Assembly (NCBI RefSeq): GCF_035982055.1
Contig: NZ_CP108427.1
Coordinates: forward strand, 3,348,001-3,412,000
From: Streptomyces sp. NBC_01288
GTDB taxonomy: Bacteria > Actinomycetota > Actinomycetes > Streptomycetales > Streptomycetaceae
Length of the DNA stretch: 64,000 nt
Reading direction: 5' to 3'
A program made the translations under genes and the position numbers. Positions 8,269 through 18,000 of this stretch are shown here, in pieces; position 1 is the stretch's first letter, and the number at the start of each line of letters is the position of its first letter. Under the pieces are notes generated by a model. The model saw only the letters and a list, made by a program, of their open reading frames with translations, did no database searches and was not told the DNA's origin.

Positions 8269-8919
8269 ATGACGTTCACCGAGATCAACTCGAAGATGAT
8301 CCAGGCCACGGTCATGCCGGGCCAGCGACTGTTCAGCCAGCGCGGCGCGATGCTCGCCTACAAGGGCGACGTCTCCTTCACCCCCAACATCCAGGGCGGC
8401 CAGGGCGGCGTCATGTCGATGCTCGGGCGCCGGGTGGCGAACGAGGCGACCCCCCTGATGACCGTCGAGGGCAGCGGCACCGTGATGTTCGGTCACGGCG
8501 GCCACCACATCCAGATCATCAACCTCACCGGCGACACCCTCTACGTGGAGGCCGACCGCCTCCTCGCCTTCGAGGGCACCCTCCAACAGGGCACGATGTT
8601 CATGGGCTCCCAGGGCGGCGTCATGGGCATGGTCCGCGGCCAGGTCACCGGCCAGGGCCTGTTCACCACCACCCTCCAGGGGCAGGGCGCGGTCGCCGTG
8701 ATGGCCCACGGCGGCGTCTTCGAGGTCCCGATCACCCCAGGGCGCCCGGTCCACGTCGACCCGCAGGCCTACGTCGCCCACCACGGCGACGTACGCAACA
8801 AGCTGTCCACGGCGCTCGGTTGGCGCGACATGGTGGGCCGGGGCTCCGGCGAGGCGTTCCAGCTGGAGCTGAGCGGCAGCGGCGCGGTGTACGTCCAGGC
8901 GTCGGAGGAGAAGCTGTGA
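8269..8919 (+). CDS. AIM24 family protein, second of three tandem paralogues
   Basis: A 216-aa AIM24 protein with MTVEGSGTVMFG, LYVEADRLLAFEG, GLFTTTLQGQG and the terminal GEAFQLELSGSGAVYVQASE. It aligns throughout with the first paralogue and differs mainly in the Gly/Met-rich loop GGQGGVMSMLGRRV. Start ATG 8269 is 1 nt after the preceding stop, and its own stop overlaps the next GTG. The three are therefore a single translationally coupled operon, likely making a hetero-oligomer. Confidence 0.85.
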   Translation: MTFTEINSKMIQATVMPGQRLFSQRGAMLAYKGDVSFTPNIQGGQGGVMSMLGRRVANEATPLMTVEGSGTVMFGHGGHHIQIINLTGDTLYVEADRLLAFEGTLQQGTMFMGSQGGVMGMVRGQVTGQGLFTTTLQGQGAVAVMAHGGVFEVPITPGRPVHVDPQAYVAHHGDVRNKLSTALGWRDMVGRGSGEAFQLELSGSGAVYVQASEEKL

Positions 8920-9713
8920 GCCAGTACGCGGGGTCCGGCCCCACGATCTACGACCCGATGACCCTCCCGGTCGACGACAACGTCAACAAGTACACCTTCT
9001 GCGTGGAGCTCAAGGGGAGCCAGTGGTTCCTGCAGAAGGGGAAGATGATCGCCTACTACGGCTCGATGGAGTTCAACGGCATCGGGCACGGGCGACTCGA
9101 CCGACTTGTCCGTACGTCGTTCCATTCGCCTCTGCACGCGAGCGACTGGGTCGTGGCGGACGGCTCGGGCAAGATGCTGCTCGCCGACCGGGCCTTCGAT
9201 GTGAACGCGTACGACCTCGAAGACGCCAACATGACCATTCGCTCGGGCAACCTGCTCGCTTTTCAGCCAAGTCTCGCTCTCAAGCAGTCGATTGTTCCCG
9301 GCTTTCTGACACTCATCGGAACCGGCAAGATCGTGGCCGCGTCGAGCGGCCCCGTGGTGTTCATGGAACCCCCGATCCGGGTGGACCCGCAGGCCCTCGT
9401 CGGCTGGGCCGACTGCCCCTCCCCCTGCCATCACTACGACCACACGTACATGACCGGCCTGATGGGCGGTCTACGTGCGATGACGGGCATCGGCGGGGCC
9501 TCCGGGGAGGAGCACCAGTTCGAGTTCGTCGGGGCCGGCACGGTGCTGCTCCAGTCGTCGGAGAACCTGATGCCCGAGCAGGCCACAGGGGTTGTGCCGC
9601 ACGAGCCGGGGGTGCCGGGCGGGGGCGGGGCCCCCACAGGCCCCTCACAGCAAGCGGGGGCACCGCGCCTTCCCGGACAGCTGGGGGACCTCCAGCGTCG
9701 CTTCGGGCTGTGA
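8916..9713 (+). CDS. AIM24 family protein, third of three tandem paralogues
   Basis: A 265-aa AIM24 protein starting at GTG 8916, which overlaps the previous stop as GTGA. The core has GKMIAYYGSMEFNG, DWVVADGSGKMLLAD, NLLAFQPSL and HQFEFVGAGTVLLQSSE. It differs from the other two in carrying SPCHHYDH near residue 170 and a Gly/Pro-rich C-terminal tail of about 45 residues. The Cys/His cluster could bind metal, but that is only inferred. No terminator is obvious before the MarR gene, 93 nt downstream. Confidence 0.85.
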   Translation: MSQYAGSGPTIYDPMTLPVDDNVNKYTFCVELKGSQWFLQKGKMIAYYGSMEFNGIGHGRLDRLVRTSFHSPLHASDWVVADGSGKMLLADRAFDVNAYDLEDANMTIRSGNLLAFQPSLALKQSIVPGFLTLIGTGKIVAASSGPVVFMEPPIRVDPQALVGWADCPSPCHHYDHTYMTGLMGGLRAMTGIGGASGEEHQFEFVGAGTVLLQSSENLMPEQATGVVPHEPGVPGGGGAPTGPSQQAGAPRLPGQLGDLQRRFGL

Positions 9714-9806
9714 GCGGTAGTCTGCGGAGTGTGACGTCGAACGTGTGCGCGCCGTCACGCCACCCCTCACTAGTTCGCCTTTCAACATTTTAGGTAGACT
9801 TCATTC

Positions 9807-10283
9807 ATGGAGACCGAGACGGCCACGCGCTGGCTGACCGAAGAGGAGCAGTGCGCCTGGCGCACCCACCTGGAGGTCAACAGGCTGCTGACGTACCAAC
9901 TCGAAAAGGATCTGCAGCCGTTCGGCCTGACGATGAACGATTACGAGATCCTGGTGAATCTCTCCGAGGCGGAGGGCGTACGACTGCGGATGAGCGACCT
10001 CGCGGCCGCCACGCTCCAGTCCAAGAGCCGCCTCTCGCACCAGATCACCCGCATGGAGAACGCGGACCTGGTCCGCCGGGAGAACTGCGAGTCGGACCGC
10101 CGGGGCCTGTACGCGGTGCTGACCGACCACGGTCTGGAGACGATGCAGAAGGTCGCGCCCCACCATGTCGCCTCCGTACGCCGCCACTTCATCGACCTCG
10201 CCACCCCCGAGGGTCTGTCCGACCTCAGCAAGACCCTGAAGCCGATCGCGGAACACCTGCGGGGCCAGCGGGGACGTCCCTGA
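9807..10283 (+). CDS. absC: MarR-family transcriptional regulator, probable AbsC
   Basis: A 158-aa winged-helix protein. The DNA-binding domain runs from about residue 40 (YEILVNLSEAEG) through the recognition helix QSKSRLSHQITRMENADLV to the wing RRENCESDRRG. The length and the position near the scy/filP block match AbsC, the zinc-linked MarR regulator of antibiotic production in S. coelicolor, as I recall it. TAGACT (9795-9800) ends 6 nt before ATG 9807 and there is no Shine-Dalgarno, so the mRNA is probably leaderless. Identity as a MarR protein is firm; the absC name rests on synteny and length. Confidence 0.8.
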   Translation: METETATRWLTEEEQCAWRTHLEVNRLLTYQLEKDLQPFGLTMNDYEILVNLSEAEGVRLRMSDLAAATLQSKSRLSHQITRMENADLVRRENCESDRRGLYAVLTDHGLETMQKVAPHHVASVRRHFIDLATPEGLSDLSKTLKPIAEHLRGQRGRP

Positions 10284-10306
10284 CCGTCCGTCGGGGCGGG
10301 GCTGTT

Positions 10307-10326
10307 CTGGGGGCTGCCGCCCCCAG
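10307..10326 (+). terminator. GC-rich hairpin after the MarR gene
   Basis: CTGGGGGC (10307-10314) pairs perfectly with GCCCCCAG (10319-10326) across a 4-nt loop, 23 nt after the stop. There is no U tract, as is common for Streptomyces terminators. Confidence 0.7.
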
Positions 10327-10366
10327 ACCCCCGCATCGGCCCTGAAGGGGCCTCGTCCTCAAACGC

Positions 10367-10550
10367 CGGACGGGCTGAATAGTGCCGACCTGCGCTGAAG
10401 AGGCCCCGGTCGGACCGGCTTGTGCCGGCCCGCGTTAGAGAAGCGCCGAACGGCCGGGATTGCGCCGACCTGCGTTGGACGGATACCGGACGGGCTAGAT
10501 TGCGCGGCCGGTCTTGGCGAGGCACCGGACGGGCTGGATCGTACCGGCCT
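10367..10550. repeat. Five degenerate tandem copies of a ~40 bp unit
   Basis: About five units of 38-42 bp follow one another, each with a form of CGCCGGACGGGCTGAAT followed by GTGCCGACCTGCGTT. The core CCGGACGGGCTG is a word I know as common in Streptomyces intergenic regions; here it is amplified in tandem. It fills most of the gap between the MarR gene and the convergent exporter gene. Nothing else was seen in 10284-10594 apart from the two hairpins listed. Confidence 0.7.
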
Positions 10551-10551
10551 C

Positions 10552-10589
10552 GTCATGACACCGGGTCCGCTGAGACCCGGTGTCATGAC
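10552..10589. terminator. 16-bp perfect bidirectional terminator hairpin
   Basis: The arm GTCATGACACCGGGTC (10552-10567) is perfectly complementary to 10574-10589 with a 6-nt loop. It lies 6 nt after the stop of the minus-strand exporter gene and separates it from the convergent MarR side. Confidence 0.85.
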
Positions 10590-10594
10590 AGCTT

Positions 10595-11827
10595 TTAGCG
10601 GCGCGGGGAACGGCGCGCCCAGCCACACCGCACCGGCACCCAAGACACAACCCCCGCACCCCCCGCCACCACCCCGGCGATCACAAAACAAACCCCCAAC
10701 GGCACCCGCCCCACCAGCAGCCCCGTCAGCACCGACCCACCCGAACTCCCCGCGTTCACCGCCATGTTGACCCACGCCCCGGCCTGAGTCCGCGCCTCCG
10801 GCGCAGCCACCTCGTCGGCGAGCAGATACGCGGTGGTCAACGCCGGTGCCACAAAGAACCCCGCACACCCCACAGCCACGGTGAGCGACCACACCCCCGA
10901 GGCGAACCCGGCCGCGGCCAACGCCAGCCCAAGCCCCAACGCGGCCCCGGGCAACCGAACCCGCGCGGCCACACGCCAGTTGACCGCCCCGTTCAAGAGG
11001 CCACCCACCGCGCTGCCCGCCGACACCGCCGCCAGCACCCACGGCACGACGTCATCGCCGTACCCCCGCTGCTCCACGAACGCCATCACCAACAGATAGA
11101 CCGCACTCAACGCGAGCCCCATCCCCCCGGCCACGACCACCGGACCGAGCAGCCCACGCACCCGGGCCGGCCTCAACCCCCGCCCGGCGCCCGCGGATAC
11201 GCGCACTCCGGACAGCGCCGGTGACATGACGAAGGCGATCGTCCCGGTCACGATCAGGGCCGCGCTGAGCAGGACCCCGGCAGCCGGTGGAGCGATGGTG
11301 AGCAGCGCGCCGACCGCCAACGGGCCGATGACGTACAGGAGTTCCTCCGCGACGCCGTCGAGGCTGTAAGCGCGCCGCAACAGCCCACGGTCACCGACGA
11401 GTTCGGCCCACACGGAGCGCATCGTGGGTCCAAGTGGGGGCGCGCACATGCCCGTCAGCGCGGCCACGATGCCGAGCACCACCTCCGGCGTCCCGGGGCT
11501 CCAGGTCACCGCCGCGAGGACGCACAGGAGACCGCCGTAGAGGAGAGCCATGGGGAGCACGGCGCGGCGCGGGCCGTGGCGGTCCACCAGGGCCGCGCGC
11601 AGGGGGAGCAGGAGGACGGTCGCGGTGCCGAAGACGGCCATGACCGTGCCGGCGGCGGCGTAGGAGCCGGTGGCGCGGACGACCGCGAGCAGGACCGCCG
11701 GGGAGACGATCCCGTAGGAAAGGCGGCCTACCAGTGCGGCCGCGAACGTGCGGCGGGCGTACGGGACTTGGAGTACGGCGGCATACGAAGGGCACGCCGA
11801 AACCGGCGTGGAAGAAGACGCGGACAT
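10595..11827 (-). CDS. MFS transporter
   Basis: A 410-aa protein with about 12 membrane helices, for example SPAVLLAVVRATGSYAAAG and VVVAGGMGLALSAVYLLVM. The loop between helices 2 and 3 carries RAALVDRHGPRRAVL, a form of the MFS signature. GAGGAA lies 10 nt before ATG 11827. The likely role is efflux of a small molecule; no substrate can be assigned. The 3' end borders a strong terminator. Between its start and meaB (11828-12033) I see no gene. Confidence 0.85.
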   Translation of the reverse strand: MSASSSTPVSACPSYAAVLQVPYARRTFAAALVGRLSYGIVSPAVLLAVVRATGSYAAAGTVMAVFGTATVLLLPLRAALVDRHGPRRAVLPMALLYGGLLCVLAAVTWSPGTPEVVLGIVAALTGMCAPPLGPTMRSVWAELVGDRGLLRRAYSLDGVAEELLYVIGPLAVGALLTIAPPAAGVLLSAALIVTGTIAFVMSPALSGVRVSAGAGRGLRPARVRGLLGPVVVAGGMGLALSAVYLLVMAFVEQRGYGDDVVPWVLAAVSAGSAVGGLLNGAVNWRVAARVRLPGAALGLGLALAAAGFASGVWSLTVAVGCAGFFVAPALTTAYLLADEVAAPEARTQAGAWVNMAVNAGSSGGSVLTGLLVGRVPLGVCFVIAGVVAGGAGVVSWVPVRCGWARRSPRR

Positions 11828-12016
11828 GCGAGATGTTCCTCAACTGGAGGCAGGAGAAGGGGACGCCTGTGCGCCGCGCGACGGCGATCCGACTGGTGTC
11901 TGCCGTGCGCGGGCCTGGGCGGGCCCTATGCCAAGAGAAGGAACATGCGGTCAACGTACCAACGGGACAGGGGCGTTGACCATCGAGTTAGCCGCCCGCA
12001 GTACCCGCGATCACCC

Positions 12017-12062
12017 CTCCGTGATCTCCGCGATCAGCTCTCCGTGATGCCCGCGATCAGCT
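12017..12062. repeat. 23-bp tandem duplication at the 3' end of meaB
   Basis: CTCCGTGATCTCCGCGATCA (start of 12017-12039) is repeated at 12040-12062 with two changes in 23 bases. The right copy contains the last codons of meaB and the left copy lies mostly after the stop. Confidence 0.85.
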
Positions 12063-12990
12063 CGTCCGCCGCCCGGTACGGGTCCAACTCGCCCGCCACG
12101 ACCCGTTCCGCGAGAGCGCCGACACGGCGGTCTCCGTGCAGGTCGCCGATGCGCGCGCGCAGGGCCGTGACCGCGATCGTCTCGACCTCGCGAGCCGCCC
12201 GGGCCGTGCGGCGCTCCGCGAGGACGCCGTGCTCCTCCATCCACGCCCGGTGCTTCTCCAGTGCCTCCACGACCTCGTCGATGCCCTCGGCGCGGGAGGC
12301 GACCGTCTTGACGATCGGGGGGCGCCAGTCGCCGGGGCCTCGGGACTCTCCGAGGCCGAGCATGTGGTTCAGCTCGCGGGCGGTCGCGTCGGCGCCGTCA
12401 CGGTCGGCCTTGTTGACGACGTAGACGTCGCCGATCTCCAGGATTCCGGCCTTCGCCGCCTGGATGCCGTCGCCCATCCCCGGGGCCAGCAGCACCACGC
12501 TCGTGTCCGCTTGAGACGCGATCTCGACCTCCGACTGGCCGACCCCCACCGTCTCCACCAGGATCACGTCGCAGCCCGCCGCGTCCAGGACGCGGATCGC
12601 CTGCGGGGCGGACCAGGCGAGGCCGCCGAGGTGGCCGCGGGTGGCCATCGAGCGGATGTAGACGCCGGGGTCGGAGGAGTGGTCCGACATGCGGACACGG
12701 TCGCCGAGCAGGGCGCCGCCCGAGAACGGCGAGGACGGGTCGACGGCCAGGACGCCGACCCGCCTGCCCTGCTTGCGGTACGCCGTGACCAGCGCGGACG
12801 TGGACGTGGACTTGCCCACGCCGGGCGATCCGGTGAGGCCCACGACGTAGGCCCCGCCGGTCAGCGGTGCGAGGGTCGCCATGATCTCCCTGAGCTGCGG
12901 GGACGCCCCCTCCACCAGGGAGATCAGCCGGGCCACGGCCCGCGGCCGGCCTTCCCTGGCCTGGGCCACCAGCGAGGCGACGTCCTGCAT
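12034..12990 (-). CDS. meaB: Methylmalonyl-CoA mutase-associated GTPase MeaB
   Basis: A G3E-family P-loop GTPase that loads or protects adenosylcobalamin on methylmalonyl-CoA mutase. ATG 12990 (MQDVASLVAQAREG) has GGAG 5 nt upstream; a GTG at 13005 is the alternative. The motifs are Walker A GSPGVGKS, the metal-binding DPSSPFSGGALLGDR, GHLGGL, VETVGVGQSE, and NKADRDGAD for guanine recognition. Length (318 aa) is normal. It lies downstream of the thiolase gene on the same strand, close to the methylmalonyl-CoA epimerase gene, consistent with the propionyl-/methylmalonyl-CoA route. Confidence 0.93.
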   Translation of the reverse strand: MQDVASLVAQAREGRPRAVARLISLVEGASPQLREIMATLAPLTGGAYVVGLTGSPGVGKSTSTSALVTAYRKQGRRVGVLAVDPSSPFSGGALLGDRVRMSDHSSDPGVYIRSMATRGHLGGLAWSAPQAIRVLDAAGCDVILVETVGVGQSEVEIASQADTSVVLLAPGMGDGIQAAKAGILEIGDVYVVNKADRDGADATARELNHMLGLGESRGPGDWRPPIVKTVASRAEGIDEVVEALEKHRAWMEEHGVLAERRTARAAREVETIAVTALRARIGDLHGDRRVGALAERVVAGELDPYRAADELIAGITES

Positions 12991-13033
12991 CACGGCTCCG
13001 ATCACTTGCGGATGTGCGAGAAGGTACTGCTGC

Positions 13034-14236
13034 TCAGGCCTTGGGTACCCGCACGATCAGCGCGTCACCCTGACCGCCGCCGCCGCACAGTGCCGCCGCG
13101 CCGACCCCGCCGCCGCGCCGCTTGAGCTCCAGGGCGAGGTGCAGGACCAGGCGGGCGCCCGACATGCCGATGGGGTGGCCCAGGGCGATGGCGCCGCCGT
13201 TGACGTTCACCTTTTCCGTGGACACCCCGAGGTCCTTCATTGACTGCACCGCGACGGCGGCGAAGGCCTCGTTGATCTCGATCAGGTCGAGGCTCTCGAC
13301 CTCCAGGCCCTCCTTCTTCAGGGCGTGCAGGATCGCGTTCGAGGGCTGCGACTGGAGGGAGTTGTCGGGTCCCGCCACATTTCCGTGGGCGCCGATCTCG
13401 GCGATCCACTCCAGGCCCAGCTCCTGCGCCTTGGTCTTGCTCATCACGACCACGGCCGCCGCACCGTCCGAGATCTGTGAGGAGGTGCCGGCGGTGATCG
13501 TGCCGTCCTTGGTGAACGCGGGGCGCAGCTTGCCGAGCGACTCGACCGTGGTCTCCGCGCGGATGCCCTCGTCCTTGCTGAAGACGACGGCCTCGCCCTT
13601 GCGCTGCGGGATCTCGATCGGGGTGATCTCGGCCTCGAAGACGCCGTTCTGCTGGGCGGCTGCCGCCCGCTGGTGGGAGAGAGCGGCCACCGAGTCCTGC
13701 TCCGGCCTCGCGATACCCAGCCGCGTGTTGTGCTTCTCCGTGGACTCGCCCATCGCGATGTTCTCGAAGGCGTCGGTGAGGCCGTCGTAGGCCATCGCGT
13801 CGAGCATCTCGATCGCGCCGTACTTGTAGCCCTCGCGGGACTTGGGGAGCAGGTGGGGGGCGTTGGTCATGGACTCCTGGCCGCCCGCGACGATCACGTC
13901 GAACTCACCTGCACGGATGAGCTGGTCGGCGAGCGCGATGGCGTCGAGGCCCGAGAGGCAGACCTTGTTGATGGTGAGCGCGGGGACGCTCATGGGGATG
14001 CCCGCCTTGACGGCGGCCTGGCGTGCCGGGATCTGCCCTGCCCCGGCCTGGAGCACCTGGCCCATGATCACGTACTGCACCTGGTCGCCACCGATACCCG
14101 CACGGTCGAGAGCGGCCTTGATCGCGAAGCCGCCGAGATCGGCTCCGGAGAAGGACTTCAGGGAGCCCAGCAGGCGTCCCATGGGCGTCCGGGCGCCCGA
14201 GACGATCACCGAGGTCGTGCTGTTCGTTCCAGACAT
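13034..14236 (-). CDS. Acetyl-CoA C-acetyltransferase (thiolase)
   Basis: A 400-aa thiolase condensing or cleaving acetoacetyl-CoA. ATG 14236 ([20 protein letters not shown]) was chosen because the thiolase fold starts at [10 protein letters not shown]; the open frame extends upstream without homology. The nucleophile Cys lies in [12 protein letters not shown], the second site in [10 protein letters not shown], His in [10 protein letters not shown], and the second Cys in [12 protein letters not shown]. It likely feeds acetoacetyl-CoA metabolism linked to the ethylmalonyl-/methylmalonyl-CoA supply. It is divergent from the epimerase gene and 43 nt upstream of meaB. Confidence 0.93.
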   Translation of the reverse strand: MSGTNSTTSVIVSGARTPMGRLLGSLKSFSGADLGGFAIKAALDRAGIGGDQVQYVIMGQVLQAGAGQIPARQAAVKAGIPMSVPALTINKVCLSGLDAIALADQLIRAGEFDVIVAGGQESMTNAPHLLPKSREGYKYGAIEMLDAMAYDGLTDAFENIAMGESTEKHNTRLGIARPEQDSVAALSHQRAAAAQQNGVFEAEITPIEIPQRKGEAVVFSKDEGIRAETTVESLGKLRPAFTKDGTITAGTSSQISDGAAAVVVMSKTKAQELGLEWIAEIGAHGNVAGPDNSLQSQPSNAILHALKKEGLEVESLDLIEINEAFAAVAVQSMKDLGVSTEKVNVNGGAIALGHPIGMSGARLVLHLALELKRRGGGVGAAALCGGGGQGDALIVRVPKA

Positions 14237-14385
14237 GAGGTGCGATCCCCTTCCAGCGTGTTTCAGCTGAGGAGTGAACGAGGGTTTACTTGAAATGTAC
14301 TGAGCGGTAGTCCACCCCGTCATCGGGCCGTCGGTGTGATCGCGCGCACGTTGCGTAACCATCGCGCTCGCGCTGCACTACATAC

Positions 14386-14826
14386 ATGCTGACGCGAATC
14401 GACCACATCGGGATCGCCTGCTTCGACCTCGACACGACCGTCGAGTTCTACCGGGCCACGTACGGCTTCGAGGTGTTCCACTCCGAGGTCAACGAGGAAC
14501 AGGGCGTACGCGAGGCCATGTTGAAGATCAACAACACGGACGACGGCGGCGCCTCCTACCTCCAGCTCCTGGAGCCCACCCGCGAGGACTCCGCCGTAGG
14601 AAAGTGGCTGGCGAAGAACGGGGAGGGGGTCCATCACATCGCCTTCGGTACGGCGGATGTGGATACGGACTCCGAGGACATCCGGGGGAAGGGCGTACGC
14701 GTTCTGTACGAGGAGCCCCGACGCGGTTCCATGGGGTCACGGATCACGTTCCTGCACCCAAAGGATTGCCATGGCGTACTGACAGAACTGGTCACTTCGG
14801 CGCCTGTTGAGTCACCTGAGCACTGA
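14386..14826 (+). CDS. mce: Methylmalonyl-CoA epimerase
   Basis: A 146-aa VOC-fold protein that interconverts (R)- and (S)-methylmalonyl-CoA. The expected metal ligands are visible: His7 in IDHIGIA, Gln60 in SYLQLLEP, His84 in GVHHIAFG, and Glu134 in GVLTELV. Length is typical. No Shine-Dalgarno precedes ATG 14386, so a leaderless transcript is possible. It is divergent from the thiolase-meaB unit, and together the three suit methylmalonyl-CoA supply for polyketides and propionate use. Confidence 0.95.
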   Translation: MLTRIDHIGIACFDLDTTVEFYRATYGFEVFHSEVNEEQGVREAMLKINNTDDGGASYLQLLEPTREDSAVGKWLAKNGEGVHHIAFGTADVDTDSEDIRGKGVRVLYEEPRRGSMGSRITFLHPKDCHGVLTELVTSAPVESPEH

Positions 14827-14965
14827 CCCTCGTACATATGGGCCGGTAGGGTTGGGGTCGGTCGTCGCTCGCAACCAGGGCAACGGCATGCCGGGGTCCG
14901 GGTTTCGGGGGGCGAGCGTCGGGCAGCAGCCCATGCTCCGTCGTTGATCTGACACCATTCCCCGG

Positions 14966-14994
14966 GAGCACCGTCCGTTGGATGGACGGTGCTC
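14966..14994 (+). terminator. 11-bp perfect hairpin between mce and scy
   Basis: GAGCACCGTCC (14966-14976) pairs with GGACGGTGCTC (14984-14994). It may terminate mce transcripts or act in the scy leader. It covers an ATG at 14982, which argues against that codon as the scy start. Confidence 0.65.
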
Positions 14995-15035
14995 GTTGGA
15001 GTAAACCGCGACCAGGGGACGGATGGGACCGCGCA

Positions 15036-18000
15036 GTGCGGGGCTACGAACGCCAGGAGCGAGAGCCGGCGGCTGACGTCGACCACCTCTCTCGGTTCGA
15101 GGCCGAGATGGAGCGGCTGAAGACCGAGCGGGAAAAGGCGATCCAGCATGCCGAGGACCTCGGCTACCAGGTCGAGGTGCTGCGCGCCAAGCTGCACGAG
15201 GCGCGCCGCACCCTCATGTCCCGACCGGCTTACGACGGCGGTGACATCGGCTATCAGGCCGAGCAGATGCTTCGTAATGCCCAGGTCCAGGCCGACCAGT
15301 TGCGGCAGGACGCCGAGCGGGAGCTGAGCCAGGCCCGCGCGCAGACCCAGCGCATCCTCCAGGAGCACGCCGAGCAGGCCGCGCGCCTCCAGGCGGAGCT
15401 GCACCAGGAGGCGGTGACCCGGCGCCAGCAGCTCGACCAGGAGCTGGGAGAGCGCCGGCAGACCGTCGAGTCGCACGTCAACGAGAACGTGGCGTGGGCC
15501 GAGCAGCTCCGCGCCCGCTCGGAGTCGCAGGCCCGCCGTCTCGTGGACGAGTCGCGCGCCGAGGCCGAGCAGGCGCTGGCCGCCGCCCGCGCCGAGGCCG
15601 AGCGCGTCGCCACCGAGGCCCGGCAGCGGCTGGAGATCGACGCCGAGACGGCCCGCGCGGAGGCCGAGCAGCTGCTGCGCCGCGCCCGCACGGACGCCGA
15701 GCGGCTGCTGAACGCGGCGTCCTCGCAGGCCCAGGAGGCCACCGACCACGCCGAGCAGCTGCGCAGCTCCACGGTCAACGAGTCGGATTCCGCCCGCCGT
15801 CAGGCCACCGAGCTGAGCCGGACCGCCGAGACCCGCATGGCCGAGGCCGAAACCTCACTGCGTGAGGCGCGCCTGGAGGCGGAGAAGGTCCTCTCCGAGG
15901 CGAAGGAGGCCGCCGCCAAGGCGCTCTCCAGCGCCGAGTCGGCCAACGAGCAGCGCACCCGTACGGCGAAGGAGCAGGTCGCCCGGCTGGTGACGGAGGC
16001 CACCAAGGAGGCCGAGTCCACCAAGTCGGACGCCGAGCAGGTCGTCGCCGAGGCCCAGGCCAAGGCCGACAAGATCGTCGCGGAGGCCGAGGAGAACGCC
16101 CGCAGCCTCACCGCCGAGGAGACCGCCTCCCAGCTCGCGAAGGCCGCCCGTACCGCCGAGGACGTCCTCGACAAGGCGTCCGAGGACGCCAAGAACACCA
16201 CGAAGGCCGCCACCGAGGAGGCCGAGCGGATCCGCTCCGAGGCGGAGGCCGAGGCCGACCGGCTGCGCGCCCAGGCGCACGACATCGCCGAGGGGCTCAA
16301 GGGCGCGGCGAAGGACGACACCAAGGAGTACCGGGCCAAGACGGTCGAGTTGCAGGAGGAGGCGCGCCGGCTGCGCGGCGAGGCCGAGCAGCTGCGCGCC
16401 GACGCGGTCGGCGAGGGCGAGCGCATCCGCGCCGAGGCCCGCCGCGAGGCCGTCCAGCAGATCGAGGAGGCGGCCAGGACCGCCGAGGAACTGCTGTCCA
16501 AGGCCCGCGCCGACGCCGACGAGCTGCGCCAGACCGCCACCACGGACAGCGAGAAGGTCCGCACCGAGGCCATCGAGCGCGCCACCACGCTGCGCCGGCA
16601 GGCCGAGGAGACCCTCGACCGCACCCGCAAGGAGGCCGAGCGGCACCGCTCCGAGGTCATCGAGCAGTCCGAGGGCATCAAGGCGGATGCCGAACAGGCC
16701 GCACGCGACCTGCGCGACGAGACCGAGCGGGCCATAGAGGCACGCCGCGAGGAGGCCGCCGAGGGCCTGACGCGGCTGCACACGGAGACCGAGGAGCGGC
16801 TCGCCGCTGCCGAACAGGCGCTCACCGACGCCCGCGAGGAGGCCGAGCGGATCCGCCGCGAGGCCGCCGAGGAGACCGAGCGACTGCGCGGCGAGGCCGC
16901 CGACCGCATCCGCTCCCTCCAGGCGCAGGCCGAGACGGAGGCCGACCGGCTGCGCAACGAGGCCGCGGGCGACGCGTCCGCGTCCCGCGCCGAGGGCGAG
17001 GCCATCGCCGTACGTCTGCGGTCCGAGGCGTCGGCCGAGGCCGAGCGGCTCAAGACCGAGGCGCAGGACACCGCCGACCGCGTCCGCGCGGAGGCCCAGG
17101 CCGCCGCCGAGCGACTGGCCACGGAGGCGTCCGAGACGCTGGCCGCCGCCCAGGAGGAGGCCGTACGGCGTCGTCGTGAGGCCGAGGAGCTGCTCGGGTC
17201 GGCCCGTGAGGAGGCCGGGCAGGAGCGCGAGCGGGCCCGCGAGCAGAGCGAGGAGCTGCTGGCCTCGGCGCGCAACCGCGTCGAGGAGGCGCAGTCCGAG
17301 GCCGTCCGGCTGGTCGAGGAGGCCGACCGGCGCGCGAACGAGATGGTGTCGGGCGCCGAGCAACACGCCCAGCAGGTACGGGAGTCCGTCGCCGGGCTGC
17401 ACGAGCAGGCGCAGGAGGAGATCGCCGGGATCAGGTCGGCCGCCGAGCACGTGGCGGACCGCACCCGGCGCGAGGCGCAGGAGGAGGCGGACCGGGTCCG
17501 CGCCGACGCGTACAGCGAGCGGGAGCGGGCCACCGAGGACGCCAACCGCGTCCGGCGCCGGGCGGCCGAGGAGACGGACGCCGCCAAGGCCCTTGCGGAG
17601 CGCACCGTTTCGGACGCCATCGCGGAGTCCGAGCGGCTGCGGTCGGAGTCGGCCGAGCACGCCCAGCAGGTGCGTACCCAGGCCTCGGACACGATCGCGC
17701 AGGCCGACCAGGACGCGGCGCGGGCCCGTGCCGACGCCCGCGAGGACGCCAACCGGATCCGTTCGGACGCGGCGACGCAGGCCGACACCCTCATCACCGA
17801 GGTGACGGCGGAGGCGGAGCGGCTCCAGACGGAGACGATCAACGAGGCCGAGCGGGTGCGCTCGGAGGCCGTGGCCAAGGCGGGGAAGCTCGTCTCGGAC
17901 GCGACCGGGGACGCGGAGCGGCTGCGTGCCGAGGCCGCCGACACGGTGGGTTCCGCGCAGCAGCAGGCCGAGCGGATCCGTAACGAGTCCAACCGTCTCA

